Assembly (NCBI GenBank): GCA_034359265.1
Contig: CP136895.1
Location: 39,512,001-39,576,000, forward strand
Source: Canna indica
Taxonomy: Eukaryota > Streptophyta > Magnoliopsida > Zingiberales > Cannaceae
Direction: 5' to 3'
Length of the DNA stretch: 64,000 nucleotides
Program-made: the position numbers and the translations under genes
Notes under the pieces: model-generated
What the model saw: the letters and a program-made list of their open reading frames with translations, nothing else
Database searches by the model: none
Told to the model about the DNA's origin: nothing
In this document: one piece after another, positions 45,003 through 54,572 of the stretch
Layout: each line of letters opens with the position of its first letter
How positions within the stretch are numbered: the stretch's first letter is position 1

Positions 45003-45333
45003 AGGACTTATCCCAAGAACGTTGGCTGGCATCCATGCGAAGAGGTCTGAAATTCATGGTTGCGGTTCAACCAGCCTAAGTATGAGGCATTCGTTGTAGC
45101 ACGCATGGGCTTCCCTCTGGTCTACATTAATTACTCTTACCTCTGTCTTCGAGATAGGGAATTGATGACGAGGTGGGGGGTCGATACGACAACTCCCAAG
45201 TTATTCAAGGAAGGTTGGCCCAAGATTATGTGGTAGGGACTTACGAAATGAACAACGAGGAACTATATGTCTATCGTCCTTGTTCACAGTGGGGAGCCGA
45301 ACGTTGTGGCCAACCATAAATAGCCTTTGACGT
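45003..45333 (-). pseudogene. Tat-type Gypsy pol, protease-RT junction
   Basis: Minus-strand frame: KTEVRVINVDQREAHACYNECL (45155-45095), then ISDLFAWMPANVLGIS next to S6. This is the stretch just ahead of RT in Tat elements (family pattern VxGDQxxARECY ... DVFAWSPxDMPGI). It connects with 38596 once S6 is removed. One TGA interrupts it. Confidence 0.75.
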
Positions 45334-46130
45334 CACTACTAGAATAACGAGCTTCACCGACGGCTCAATCCGTTGGTAAGCTATTGCTGAAGACCATCAG
45401 CAACGGCCCGACCCGTTGCAACGGGTCCATGGCAAAAGAGCGTGTCACTGATAACTTAGCAACGAATCAGCAACAGCCACATTGGCCATTGCTAATATGG
45501 TATCAGCCATGGTGCAACAACAGCCCACTGCTGTTATTGATATCATTATCAGACATGGCTCAACAACGGCCCTCTCCTGTTGCTAATATTATTATCAGCC
45601 ACGATTTCGCAACGACTGCTCGGTTGTTGAGGATATTGATATCAGCAATGGCCCCTCAACCGAGGTAAAGCCGTTGTTGAAAGGCTGTTGCTAAGCCGTT
45701 GTTGTAGGTCATCAACAACGGCTTTGAGGTTGCGGCCTAGGAATTACGATACGCTTCAGCGACGACTTTGAAATAGACGACCGTGGGAAAGACGCCGCTG
45801 ATGTTGTTAACCTGTAACTGAAAAATTTAAAAATTAGAAATTTCCATTGATACATTTATATAATCTTGATACATAACTCACACCACCCACTATACATACA
45901 TCCACATCCATACACATCCACACCCAGATGTACATCAAAACAATTATAATTATAATTATCCACAATCGTATAAACACTATACGAAATCAAAACAATCTTA
46001 TCAACACGATACGAATCAAAATTATCGTATCAACACAATATGATCAAAACTATCGTTAGTCAAGTCAAGTTAAGTAAGTCAACAGTATCAAAATAATCAA
46101 TGTCCAAGTAATAACAAGTCAATCAAGTCA
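45334..46130 (-). mobile_element. CACTA element 4a, 3' end fragment
   Basis: Begins CACTACTAGAATAACGAGC, then subterminal repeats of the CAGCAACGG/CCGTTGCTG kind to about 45790. An intron-like AT-rich part follows that matches CACTA 1 at 12262-12360 in reverse (acceptor TTTTCAGTTACAG). It is therefore the TNPA end in minus orientation, inserted in Tat pol. The left limit with Tat gag is about 46130. The rest of the element is missing. Confidence 0.7.
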
Positions 46131-46850
46131 TAAAAGTCCACGTGGTCTCCTAAGAAATTGGTAAGTTCTCCATGGTATGAGTGTAGCGAATCTTCGTTGA
46201 TACTCATCTTTTCGAGCGTTGGGTAGAAAATGGCGTTAACTGAACTCCCCTGATCTACCAAGACTTTCATGACAAGGAAACCAATAGTGATTACAGAAAT
46301 AATGATGGGGTCATATAAATTCCTATCAACCCCCCAAAAGTCAGTATCATATAAAGATATTACTAGGGTGGGCATGCATAGCCCCTTCGGTCGAATCGCC
46401 ACGTTGACAGTTATGAAAGCCTGGGATGGTTGTGTTTCAGTATTGCCTTCTCCTGCAAATCCTCCTATAATGTAGTCGATGACTCCCCAAATGTCGAGAT
46501 GAGATTGCTCAATCCCAGAGTCATCGTGGTTATCTGTGTCGTGAGGTGGCGGTGTCTTATTGGAACTACAGTGTCGTCGATGGTTCCACCGACTTAGACT
46601 GCGACTCAGGACATGCCAGATGTAGTGGTCAAGATGACCTTCTCTGATTAAGTATTCGATATGATCATGGAGGATCATGCATTCTTCGGTGGTATGTCCG
46701 TAGATTCTGTGAAATTCACACCTCTTGCTTTTATCATGGAGGACCACGCAGTCTGGTCTGGCTCAAGTTTGATTTGTAGGACGCTGCTGGGTCTAATCCG
46801 ATCGGGCCCAATGTTACTAGTCAAGTCCAAATACCTTCTCCATTTTTAAA
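46097..46850 (-). pseudogene. Tat-type Gypsy gag end and protease
   Basis: An open minus frame holds the zinc-finger-like CEFHRIYGHTTEEC and IEYLIREGHLDHYI. It also holds the aspartic protease region MKVLVDQGSSVNAIFYPTLEKM (about 46275-46205; active motif D-x-G-S-S with Gln in place of the usual residue). The last ten or so codons run into CACTA 4a sequence. Upstream (46750-46850) LTR-like sequence follows rather than more gag. Confidence 0.8.
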
Positions 46851-47180
46851 ATCCAATCCACCACCCATAATTTTATTTAAATAATTATGAATAATTATAT
46901 AAATTAAGTATAAATTTAATAACTTTTTTAAAATTATATATATATATAATATTATATCCAAACGTATAATATCATTAGAATTTTATTATTGAAAATTAAA
47001 CATAAATATACGTATATTAAATTTTATGTTAAAGAAATAATGACATTATTCTTAATTGATAGAATACAATCATTGTCTTTACTATATAATATGTACTCGT
47101 AATAAATTCAACAATAAAAGAATATAACTATTTTACAAATAAAAGTTTTGAAAATATTTTCAAGCAAATATCCAAATTTT
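46851..47180. other. AT-rich stretch, nothing recognised
   Basis: About 330 bases of A/T-rich sequence with a TATATATATATA run. No coding frame, terminus or repeat shared with the rest of the window was seen. It could be an intron or flank brought in with the U-box-like fragment. Confidence 0.5.
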
Positions 47181-47184
47181 GATG

Positions 47185-47310
47185 TTGGGAGAAAGGTCTC
47201 GTTGATGTCGTTGCCGAGAATGCCGACATGGTCGACTCCTTGATAGCAATCATGAGACGATCCAACTACGAATCTCGAGCCTACGCGACGCTGCTGTTGA
47301 AGCTTCTTTC
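47185..47310 (+). pseudogene. U-box/ARM E3 ligase gene fragment (PUB22/23-like), captured
   Basis: An open stretch reads LVDVVAENADMVDSLIAIM then RRSNYESRAYATLLLKLL. The pattern ENxxxVxSLxxVMxRxxYESRAYAxxLLKS is characteristic of the armadillo repeats of plant U-box ligases such as PUB22-24, which ubiquitinate immune-signalling targets. No U-box, start codon or rest of the ARM array is nearby. Sequence matching the CACTA TNPA exon and donor follows at once, so this looks like host gene sequence taken up by a CACTA element. Its GC content is higher than its surroundings. It is a relic and not a working gene. Confidence 0.55.
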
Positions 47311-48470
47311 CATGCACTCTCCTTCTAAGGTAGAAGTCGAGATTTTGAGAGGCACGTATACAATATTTTTAAATAAATGATAATTATAAATATCGGTACT
47401 AATATAATTATTTTATTTTGTAGGTTTGTTGTACATGGGTTGAGGATCAATCGCCTTTTGTAGAGAGTGTGTGAGAGGCGGTTGCCCGTGCTCGCTACAA
47501 TGGGCAGTTGAATTAGGCCTCGACCACCATGATGAGATGGCTTGGGGCCATGCACATTGCGTAGACTCGGGGATACAACCCTGATCGAGTGGATTCCTGC
47601 GGTTGTTGGGACTAGCTTGTTGAGTGGTGGGCATCCGGGGAGTGGCAGGAGGTCTCCCAGTTTGCGTCTAGAAACCGTATGTCCGGGGAGAAGGGCTCGG
47701 AGGTACGCCACACTAGTGGCTCCATCTCTTTTGTGGTGCACCAGCATCGTATGGTATGTATTTGCTTACTTTTAATTAAATTATATATTGTAATTACACA
47801 AGTATATTTCTTTTCTAATTTTAGACGCGAGTTGAGGAGGATGACATTGTCCACCGCTCCTCGCCAATGGAGGTATTCGAGCGCACTCACCGTCGGCGAC
47901 ATGGGTCGGGGGACTATGTCGATAGAATGGCCGTAGTCATCGTGGTAAGTATACTTGGTTTACACAATTTTTATTTATAATTTATATATGTAGTTAAAAA
48001 GATTATGAAACAAAAAAACAAACTCATGTAGGAGACATACACGAAGACCATCACCCAACGCGGAGGATTGCCGCAGGTCGACTTTGACCCCGTAGCATGG
48101 ATTGATGTCGTAGGTGACTGGGAGCACGACCGCGTTTGTGGCTTTGGAGACAATGGCCATGCACGAGCTGTGTTGGGGCCATTTGGGGTACTCACCCCTC
48201 CTGTTGTGGGTAAGCGGCCTTCCACATCTTGGACACGGGATCAGAGCTCGATAGCAGCCTTGGAGTCAGAGCTCGCACATTAGAGATGGATGATGGAGAA
48301 CATGCATGCGCTCCTAATACAGATTGTGGCTCACTCTGGCATTCAGATACTTCCGACGTTTGAACCATCCTCCTCGACCAAGTCGACACCACTCTCGACC
48401 CAACCGCTCGAGAATCCATCGCCTCAGCCATCGTTGCCTCCAAGCAGTAGTGACATTATTTTTTAGTATA
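47311..48470 (+). pseudogene. CACTA TNPA-like transposase gene, second copy (element 4b)
   Basis: Same exons as the gene at 10219-11975: main exon 47424-47755 (C-WVEDQSPFVE ... SGEKGSEVRHTSGSISFVVHQHRM), intron with GTATGT and TTTTAG, exon 47824-47944 (TRVEEDDIVHRSSPMEVFERTHRR), GTAAGT intron. The last exon, from 48032, has ETYTKTITQRGG, then GFGDNGHARAVLGPFG, and ends QPSLPPSSSDIIF-stop near 48465. It keeps the HTSGSISF block in better order than copy 1 but has in-frame stops (TGA near 47473, TAG near 48281). No CACTA termini were found around it. Confidence 0.75.
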
Positions 48471-48519
48471 TTTTGATTGCATTTCATATAACATATACTT
48501 GATACTTGTTTTGATATTT

Positions 48520-48778
48520 GATGGCCTAGGTACATAAAAATAAATTCCGAGTTGGTATTATGATATACTCGATCCGACGAGAGGCACGGAAGACACTTGT
48601 AGTCCTCTTCAACGCCTTCACGGGCAATGGACACATTATCCCGAAAGAATAGAATGCTATCAAGGTCGATCAACAACGAGCCCTCCAACTAAACATCCTC
48701 ATGAACCCAAGAATAGGAACATAGATCCCTCATCGGCATCCCAAATTCCGACTTCACAATGGCACTCTTCCTCGTCAT
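48520..48778 (-). pseudogene. Gypsy 5' ORF, Transposase_28-like start
   Basis: From ATG at 48778 the minus frame reads MTRKSAIVKSEFGMPMRDLC. One TAG follows, then SLLIDLDSILFF and DRVYHNTNSEFIFMYLG. The last part resembles the start of the plant 'putative gypsy type transposon' domain (VxH...FxFMYxxxF), found in 5' ORFs of Gypsy elements. It is cut by CACTA 4b at about 48515. Confidence 0.5.
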
Positions 48779-49270
48779 CGCAAAAACCCTAGAATGGGGA
48801 CGAGTCAGTTCAAACCTACTAACCTAAGGCAAGACCTATGAGAGTTAAGACAAGCATCAAAAAACTCACCGGAGAAAAAAACGAAGGCAGCAACAACCGA
48901 ACAAATATACCACGAATATGTCGCCGAAGGAAATCTCTAAAGCACCAAGTTGTCGAAAGCCCGACCAAGAGTTCGAAAACAGGAAAAGAAAAAATGTCTT
49001 ATAGGTAGCACGATGGGTGATAAACCCCTCATTTAACGGCCAACAATCACACCAGACACAAATCTAGACCGTTCAAGCAAACGCCATGGCGACGGCCTCC
49101 TAGGAAACGGTGAAGCACGTGTAAGCGCCTTTTCCGTCATGATCATCTCTTGAAACTGAAGGAGCGAAGAGCCAATCAAGAGGTGCCACAGAGAAAGAGA
49201 AATCCTACCACTAAGCCTCCATACTATGCACAAAAGTCGAAGAGACACGGAATAACACGACAAAGATTTG
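48779..49270 (-). promoter_or_regulatory. 5' leader/LTR of the minus-strand Gypsy element
   Basis: No ORF on either strand is convincing. On the minus strand a TATA-like CTATAAGAC at about 49000 precedes the ATG at 48778 by about 220 bases. A CGGTGAGTT donor-like site lies at about 48870. I infer it to be U3-R-U5 or leader of the Tat-type element. Confidence 0.4.
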
Positions 49271-49278
49271 CCAACCCG

Positions 49279-49555
49279 ACCTCCATGACCACTTATTCTA
49301 GTTCGACCCCCACGGTCGCTAGCTCCAACTCGGCCCCCATGACCATTTATTCCAATTTGACCCCCACCATCGATAGCCCCAGCTCAGCCCCCTCAGTCAT
49401 TCACTACAATTCAGCCTCCACAGTCAATCGCTCTAACTCAACCTATATGGTCACCTACTCTAGCTCGGCCTCCGTAGCCGCGCGTTCCAGTTTGACCCCC
49501 GCGATCATTTATTCCAGCTCAGCCTCAATGACCACTCAATACAACTCAGCCTTTA
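49279..49555. repeat. 27-bp tandem repeats, right copy
   Basis: About ten units of 27 bp built of three 9-base parts (for example TCGGCCCCC, ATGACCATT, TATTCCAAT). Open in one plus frame as 9-residue units (SSAPSVIHY, NSASTVNRS). The same repeat is at 36461-36606 but its open frame there differs, so the coding look is probably a by-product of a 27-base (3n) unit. Confidence 0.8.
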
Positions 49556-49647
49556 AAATAGCATAACACAATATGGTAAATATTTCTAGAAGTACATTAA
49601 AAAGCTACGGTAAAACCAGAGACAAGAGTTAATTCTACTTAAAAGTA

Positions 49648-50838
49648 ATGGCCTAAGGTTTTCTATCTTGGTCTTAATCTTGGTTTTGATGATAACAAAC
49701 ATGGAACTAATGTTTCATTGAGAAATACTTTCAGGTTCCAAGTCAGTTAGCGCTCGACGTCCCCGATCGAAAAAATTAAAGAAATCGGAGAAATCGGAAA
49801 TACGTTGGTCGACGTGCTCGGAGTCATTGCGAAAATATCTATAAGTTTGACGAGTGCACCAAAGATGCCTTGGACAAGTCTAGAGAATATGTAAAACACC
49901 TAGAAAGATATCCAAGTTGACGCATGCTAAAGACCAAAACACGAAAATAAAGAACGCAAAGAGAAATCAGCAAAAAAGTTGATTTCCCAAGTTCGGTCGC
50001 ACAATCGGTTGACCGAACTGTCCCCAGAAGTGGTAGAAGGGTGTGGTCGCTTGGGCGGTCGCTTGGTCGGTCGACTGACGATCGACCGACAAGCAATCGA
50101 GCATCGCCAATGGGCAGAAAAATGCCCGTTGACGAGCATTGGTGTTTGGGGGGTTATAAATACCCATCCCAAACTCATACCTAGAGAATTCTTGAGCCCA
50201 AAAACTCAAGAGAGTCACTCCTTGCATCTCTACAAGCTTTCTTTGAGCCATCTTTGCAAGAACCCTAGTTTTGATCTCCACTCCTCGATTTAGCATTCAA
50301 GCTTCACCGATTCATCATCTTGAGGCATCAAGAGGATTAGGGAGTTTCTTTTGGAGCTAAGTATATTTTGGTTTGATTATTGCTCCATTAGTTATTGTAT
50401 TTTGCTGTTTATTTCTTTGTATTTCAAGTGTGAAAACCTCTAGGGTACTAGGTTGATTGTGTGTGGTGGTTGCCTTGGTGTTCAGGCATAATTCCACCTG
50501 TGTAATCTAGGATTAGAGTGTCCTTAGGGAGAGTGAGGTGGGAAAGTGCTCTCGGCAGGAAGGCGGAGACTTCCGGGTGTGGAAGTGCCTTCGGTGTTAG
50601 AGCGGTGACTTTCCGGTGAAAAGTCCTCATTGTAAAGGACTCTACATCTAGTGGATTAGGTTGAAATCCTATGCAGGGGTGCTTAGGTAGTGGAGTAGGC
50701 GGGTTGTCGAACCACTATGAATCATTGTGTTTGCATTGCTCTATTATCTGTGCTTGCTTATATTGCTTACCATTTGCTTCCGCACATAATTAACTCATAT
50801 TATGTTTTGCCCAAGAAAATGATTAAAATCATGATCAT
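49648..50838 (+). mobile_element. 5' LTR (M) of S7, both ends damaged
   Basis: Starts near ATGGCCTAAGG (the TGTTGG start is altered) and stops near 50838 before the CTCTAGTGTGG end. GTCGACC/GATCGACC group at 50000-50105 and TATAAA at 50155-50160. Confidence 0.85.
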
Positions 50839-51147
50839 GAAGTCATATCCCAATTTTGCCTCATGGGTCTTCGTCATGAGGTAAAACCTTTTACTTCTAG
50901 TCATGATAGAAATCTTGATAGTGATAATGATGACAGTAGCTCAAATTCCTTAGGTATGACTTATGATGAGCTATTAGAAGAATCTAAGAAGATGTATATC
51001 TTGCTTATGAAAAAGATCAAAGAAAATAGAAAACTAAAGAAAGAAAATTTAAGGCTTGATTCACAAGTGCATGAATTAGAAAAAGAGAAATTGAATACTA
51101 GTTTTGCTAATTCTTGCCATGACAATTTTAAGCTAGAAATTGAAGAC
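50839..51147 (+). pseudogene. Gag of S7, middle part
   Basis: Coiled-coil portion (YDELLEESKKMYILLMKKI, then KENRKLKKENLRLDSQVHEL), running into EIEDLK at the hAT target site. The frame resumes at 58848 with LKSENIDLKNENDDL, which confirms one gag cut by the hAT element. Confidence 0.85.
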
Positions 51148-51237
51148 TTAAAAAGTAGGGGTGAGAGGTCCGAGTACCCTGTAATTTTCAGGATACCCGG
51201 ACCCTACCCTATAAGGGACTGGTTCCCAAATTTCAGA

Positions 51238-53936
51238 TGTAATATCCTAGATATTTTTTTTTAAAAATTCCTCTTATGTGTGTTTGCCAGCCTAGCGGAC
51301 TAGTTCGTGGTCGAGCCGAGTCGACTCATGGTCCGGAGCGAGCTTGCGAGCTCGGATAAGTAGGATATGAATACTTGATTCATTTTAGAATAAGTTTAAT
51401 TGAGTTAAGTTAAGTTAGCGGGTTCGAGTTCGGCTTGAGGTGGATGCGGGTTGGTTAAAGGGTTTAGAGGGGTTAAGGTTGAGGAGGGAGTATAAAACCC
51501 CCTCCCCTTGGCTTGTGGCTCCTATTTTTGGAGCCACCCAAAGTTGTGAGAAAAGGAGCCAGCTGCCGAGCCGCCCAGCCGACAAGCCTCCTTTCCTCTT
51601 CCCCTTGGAGCCACCGCCACCCACAACTGAGCCGCAGCCATCCGCCGTCAGCCTTCTCTTCTTCTCCTCCTCCTCTTCTCTTCCCTGTGGAGCCGAGCCG
51701 CCCCCTCTTGCTTCTTCTCTTCCCCTTGGAGCCGGCGGCTTGGGAGGAGCTGCCGCCTGTCCCTTCCTCTTTGGGGGTTGAGCCGCCGGATTTCAGAGCC
51801 AAAATCGGAGGCCATCGATTGGATTTTCTTCTCCAATCTTTTTCCAAATTAAGGTGAGTGGTTTTACCCTTCTTCTTTCGGATTTCTTTGTGTTCTTGAA
51901 GCCAATCTTGAAGGATTTTGAAATCTTGATTTGTTTTTCGATGATTCCTCGAATTCTCGACGTTCTTTTGTGTGCTGTGTTCGAGGAGACCCTAAACCCT
52001 TCCCTATGGGGTTCGACATCCCTAGGATGGCCCTAGGGGTGCTCGGCCAAGGGTGGAACAAGGGTGCCCTCAGGGTGTTCGATGGAATGCCTAAATGACG
52101 AATCTTGATTATCTTATGATTTCTATTTCCAATTGATGTTTGAAACAAGTTCTTGTATGCTCAAGCATGATTAGTGTTAAATCTGGAAATTTTTGGTAAA
52201 AATCATGTTTAAGAAAAATTGAATCTAAGGCTTGTTCTTGATATTAATGCTTGACTCTTGATTTAAGTGTATGACTTCTTGTTAATCTTGATAAAAAGCA
52301 AGATTTCTGTGAATTAATTATTGGGATTAGTATTCTGTCCTAATGATAATTTAGGGGTTAATTTCTGTTAATTTTCGGAATTAATCCTATAGTATGCTGA
52401 AAATTGCATATTGCTGGAATTGTATGCTGAGATGATGAATCTGTGCTGATTTTGGTTTCTTTGCTGTGGTGTTTGTATTTCTGTGAATATAGTCATGTAA
52501 CCTATCGTTTCGACCGGAAAATATAGTTTGGAAATATAGGATATACTTTGGAGTCTAGATTCGGGTTAGACACAGAAGTTCTGGGCAGAACAGTAACCTA
52601 AGACAAAATCCTAATTGAGATGATCTAAATTTTAATTATATAATTAAAATTGGGTTAAGGGTGAGCATAATCTGTTATGAACCAACTTATAAGGTATTCA
52701 TGAAATAAAATCACACGGGTTCATGACATTATGGGTCTAAGGGATAGGGTTCGGGTTGGAGTATTGAGACGCTTCGTAATGAGGACACCCCTAGGAAACC
52801 GTGGGAGAATCTTGACTTAGGTCTTGATGTGCCATATCCTTGAGCATGGCGGAGCAGCTCAATTAGGAGCCAGGTTACGGGCTACACCCGGGTGGTTGGA
52901 CGCCAAATTCCCAACCTGCAGAACAAGTTCAGAGGGCTTTTCCCGATTGTTCTAGTTCAGCCTCGTGGGATAAGTTTGGAGGGCCTACCCGATTATCCTC
53001 GAGGTGGTGTTAAAGAATGAGTTTGGAGGGCATTTCCCGATTATTCCCGTGATATCCTTTAGGAGTAAGTTCGGAGGGCCTTTCCCGATTATTCCTATGG
53101 TATCTTAAAGGGGCAAGTTCGGATGAGTGAATCCCGATTGTCCCTACGCATCTCGTCGAGCAAGTTCAGAGGGCCTTTCCCGATTGCTCCCGAGTTTCTG
53201 TATACTAGGATAAGTTCGGAGGGCCTTCCCGATTTTCCTAGTATGTGATGTTGCCTTCGAGCATGGTGGGCTTCGGCCCGATGCACTTCTTTAGTATGTG
53301 TTGTTGCCTTCGGGCATGGTGGGCTTCGGCCTGATGCACTTCTTGGAGGGTTAGATGCCTTGGGCATGGGTGGCCTATTGGCCTAGTAGCTAGTCACACC
53401 TTTGTGACATTGCCTCTTAAGAGATAGATTTTATTCTTGTTATCTATGTGTTTTTATTTGTGAGGGTTGATAAAATCGCTCGCTGAGTTCTTTGAAATCA
53501 CCCATTGTCTTTTGATTTTTGTTTTGCATAGCCTGATCGATGATGTGGGCCGGAGCACTTAGCGCAATTGGAGGGCAGTGGAGCCTCATGATTTCATAGC
53601 AGTCCTAGTTAGGGTCATAGTCGAGTCCTTTGGTAGTAGTCATGCACTTGTATTAGCTTGATTTGGACCTGTAGCCCTGAGGACATTTATGTTATTTATT
53701 TTAGGTTTTATTGTATATGAACTTTGAATTGTTGAACTTAATTGTTATTTCCGCACTTTACATTTCATCGAGCTTCTTGAAAGAAAACTATGTTTTGGTT
53801 CGCTTTTCATTTGAAATAAAACTTGTTATTTCTTTCGCTATATTTACTTGTTGAGTTGACTTGTGCATGGTTTAGGTTGTAGGGTATAGGCATGTATACC
53901 TTGGTCGCTCATGTGATCCTGAGTTGGGGCATGACA
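51238..53936 (+). mobile_element. Solo Tekay/Del-like LTR, 2,699 bp
   Basis: Starts TGTAATATCC, ends GGGGCATGACA. Same family as 3938-6413. Flanks are TCAGA and TTGGA, which differ by two transitions and fit an old 5-bp duplication. GTATAAAACCCC near 51490 is a likely core promoter. A donor AAGGTGAGTG is at 51851. An acceptor-like TTTTGCATAG ends at 53531. A GAGGGCCTTTCCCGATTG-like motif is repeated five or more times at about 52925-53235. Short GC-rich frames (51415-51860) are not conserved between copies. Confidence 0.8.
52925..53240. repeat. Imperfect tandem repeats in the Tekay LTR
   Basis: Units of about 55-60 bp centred on AAGTTCGGAGGGCCTTTCCC GATT occur about six times. The sister LTR at 3938 has a different repeat in that position (GACCCGAGTGG, GTCAGTGGGC types, about 5590-5670). 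Confidence 0.75.
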
Positions 53937-53941
53937 TTGGA

Positions 53942-54572
53942 CCCGGACCCTACCTGGTGGAACCTGGAACCAAACCCTACCCAAAAGTTGTGGTTCCAGT
54001 TCCGGGTCCGGGTCTAGGTACCCTGTTGGAACCTATAGTACAGGTTCTAGGTTCCTACTCGGAACTGGTTGGAATCGGGTTTTTTTCCTCTTTTCAATTT
54101 TCATCACAATTCAATAAATAAAAAAAGACTACAAATATAAACTAAACTAACAAATGCATAATGAAAACATGAAGATATCCATAATACATACTCATAACAA
54201 ATACAAATTCCACCAATAAATATCCATTATGACGAAATGTCCATTAAGTTTACTCATAACATAAACAAACACATACATAATGTCTATTAACAAAGTTTAC
54301 TAACAAATACATAATAAAACACATACTCATAATAAATATCCATGATACACACTCATACAAAGTTACTCATCCATAATACATACTCATAGAGAGTTTACTC
54401 ACTTACATGACTATTAACAAAAAACATAGAAATAAAAACTTGAAAAGCACACAAATATCCAATTGCATATCAATCCACTATTCCGCCATCATATCTGCTG
54501 CGACACAACTAAGTTCTACAAAAAGAAAATCATGTTAGAATGAATAAAATAGTAAAAGAGTACAAGTAAAAA
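53942..54572. other. hAT left subterminal region and 3' UTR
   Basis: First 170 bp: GGGTCCGGGTC and GGTACC motifs with many GGAACC units, matching the right end of the element. Then A-rich sequence with repeated CATACTCATA and AACAAATACATAA words up to the transposase stop. No coding sequence. Confidence 0.65.

Noticed and set aside
46851..47180. AT-rich block as a replication origin or matrix attachment region
   Set aside because: Only base composition supports it; no specific motif was seen.
47185..47310. A working U-box E3 ligase gene
   Set aside because: Only about 40 codons of ARM-like sequence exist, with no start, no U-box and no further repeats. It is at most a fragment.
49150..49566. 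138-codon frame with Ser/Thr-rich 9-residue repeats as a cell-wall-type protein
   Set aside because: A 27-base DNA repeat gives open frames by chance; its sister repeat is open in a different frame, there is no signal peptide, and it overlaps likely LTR sequence.
51415..51860. GC-rich overlapping frames of about 110-124 codons that look like a Pro/Ser-rich protein
   Set aside because: They overlap each other on both strands in the leader of a Tekay LTR, and the equivalent part of the other copies has no matching frame.
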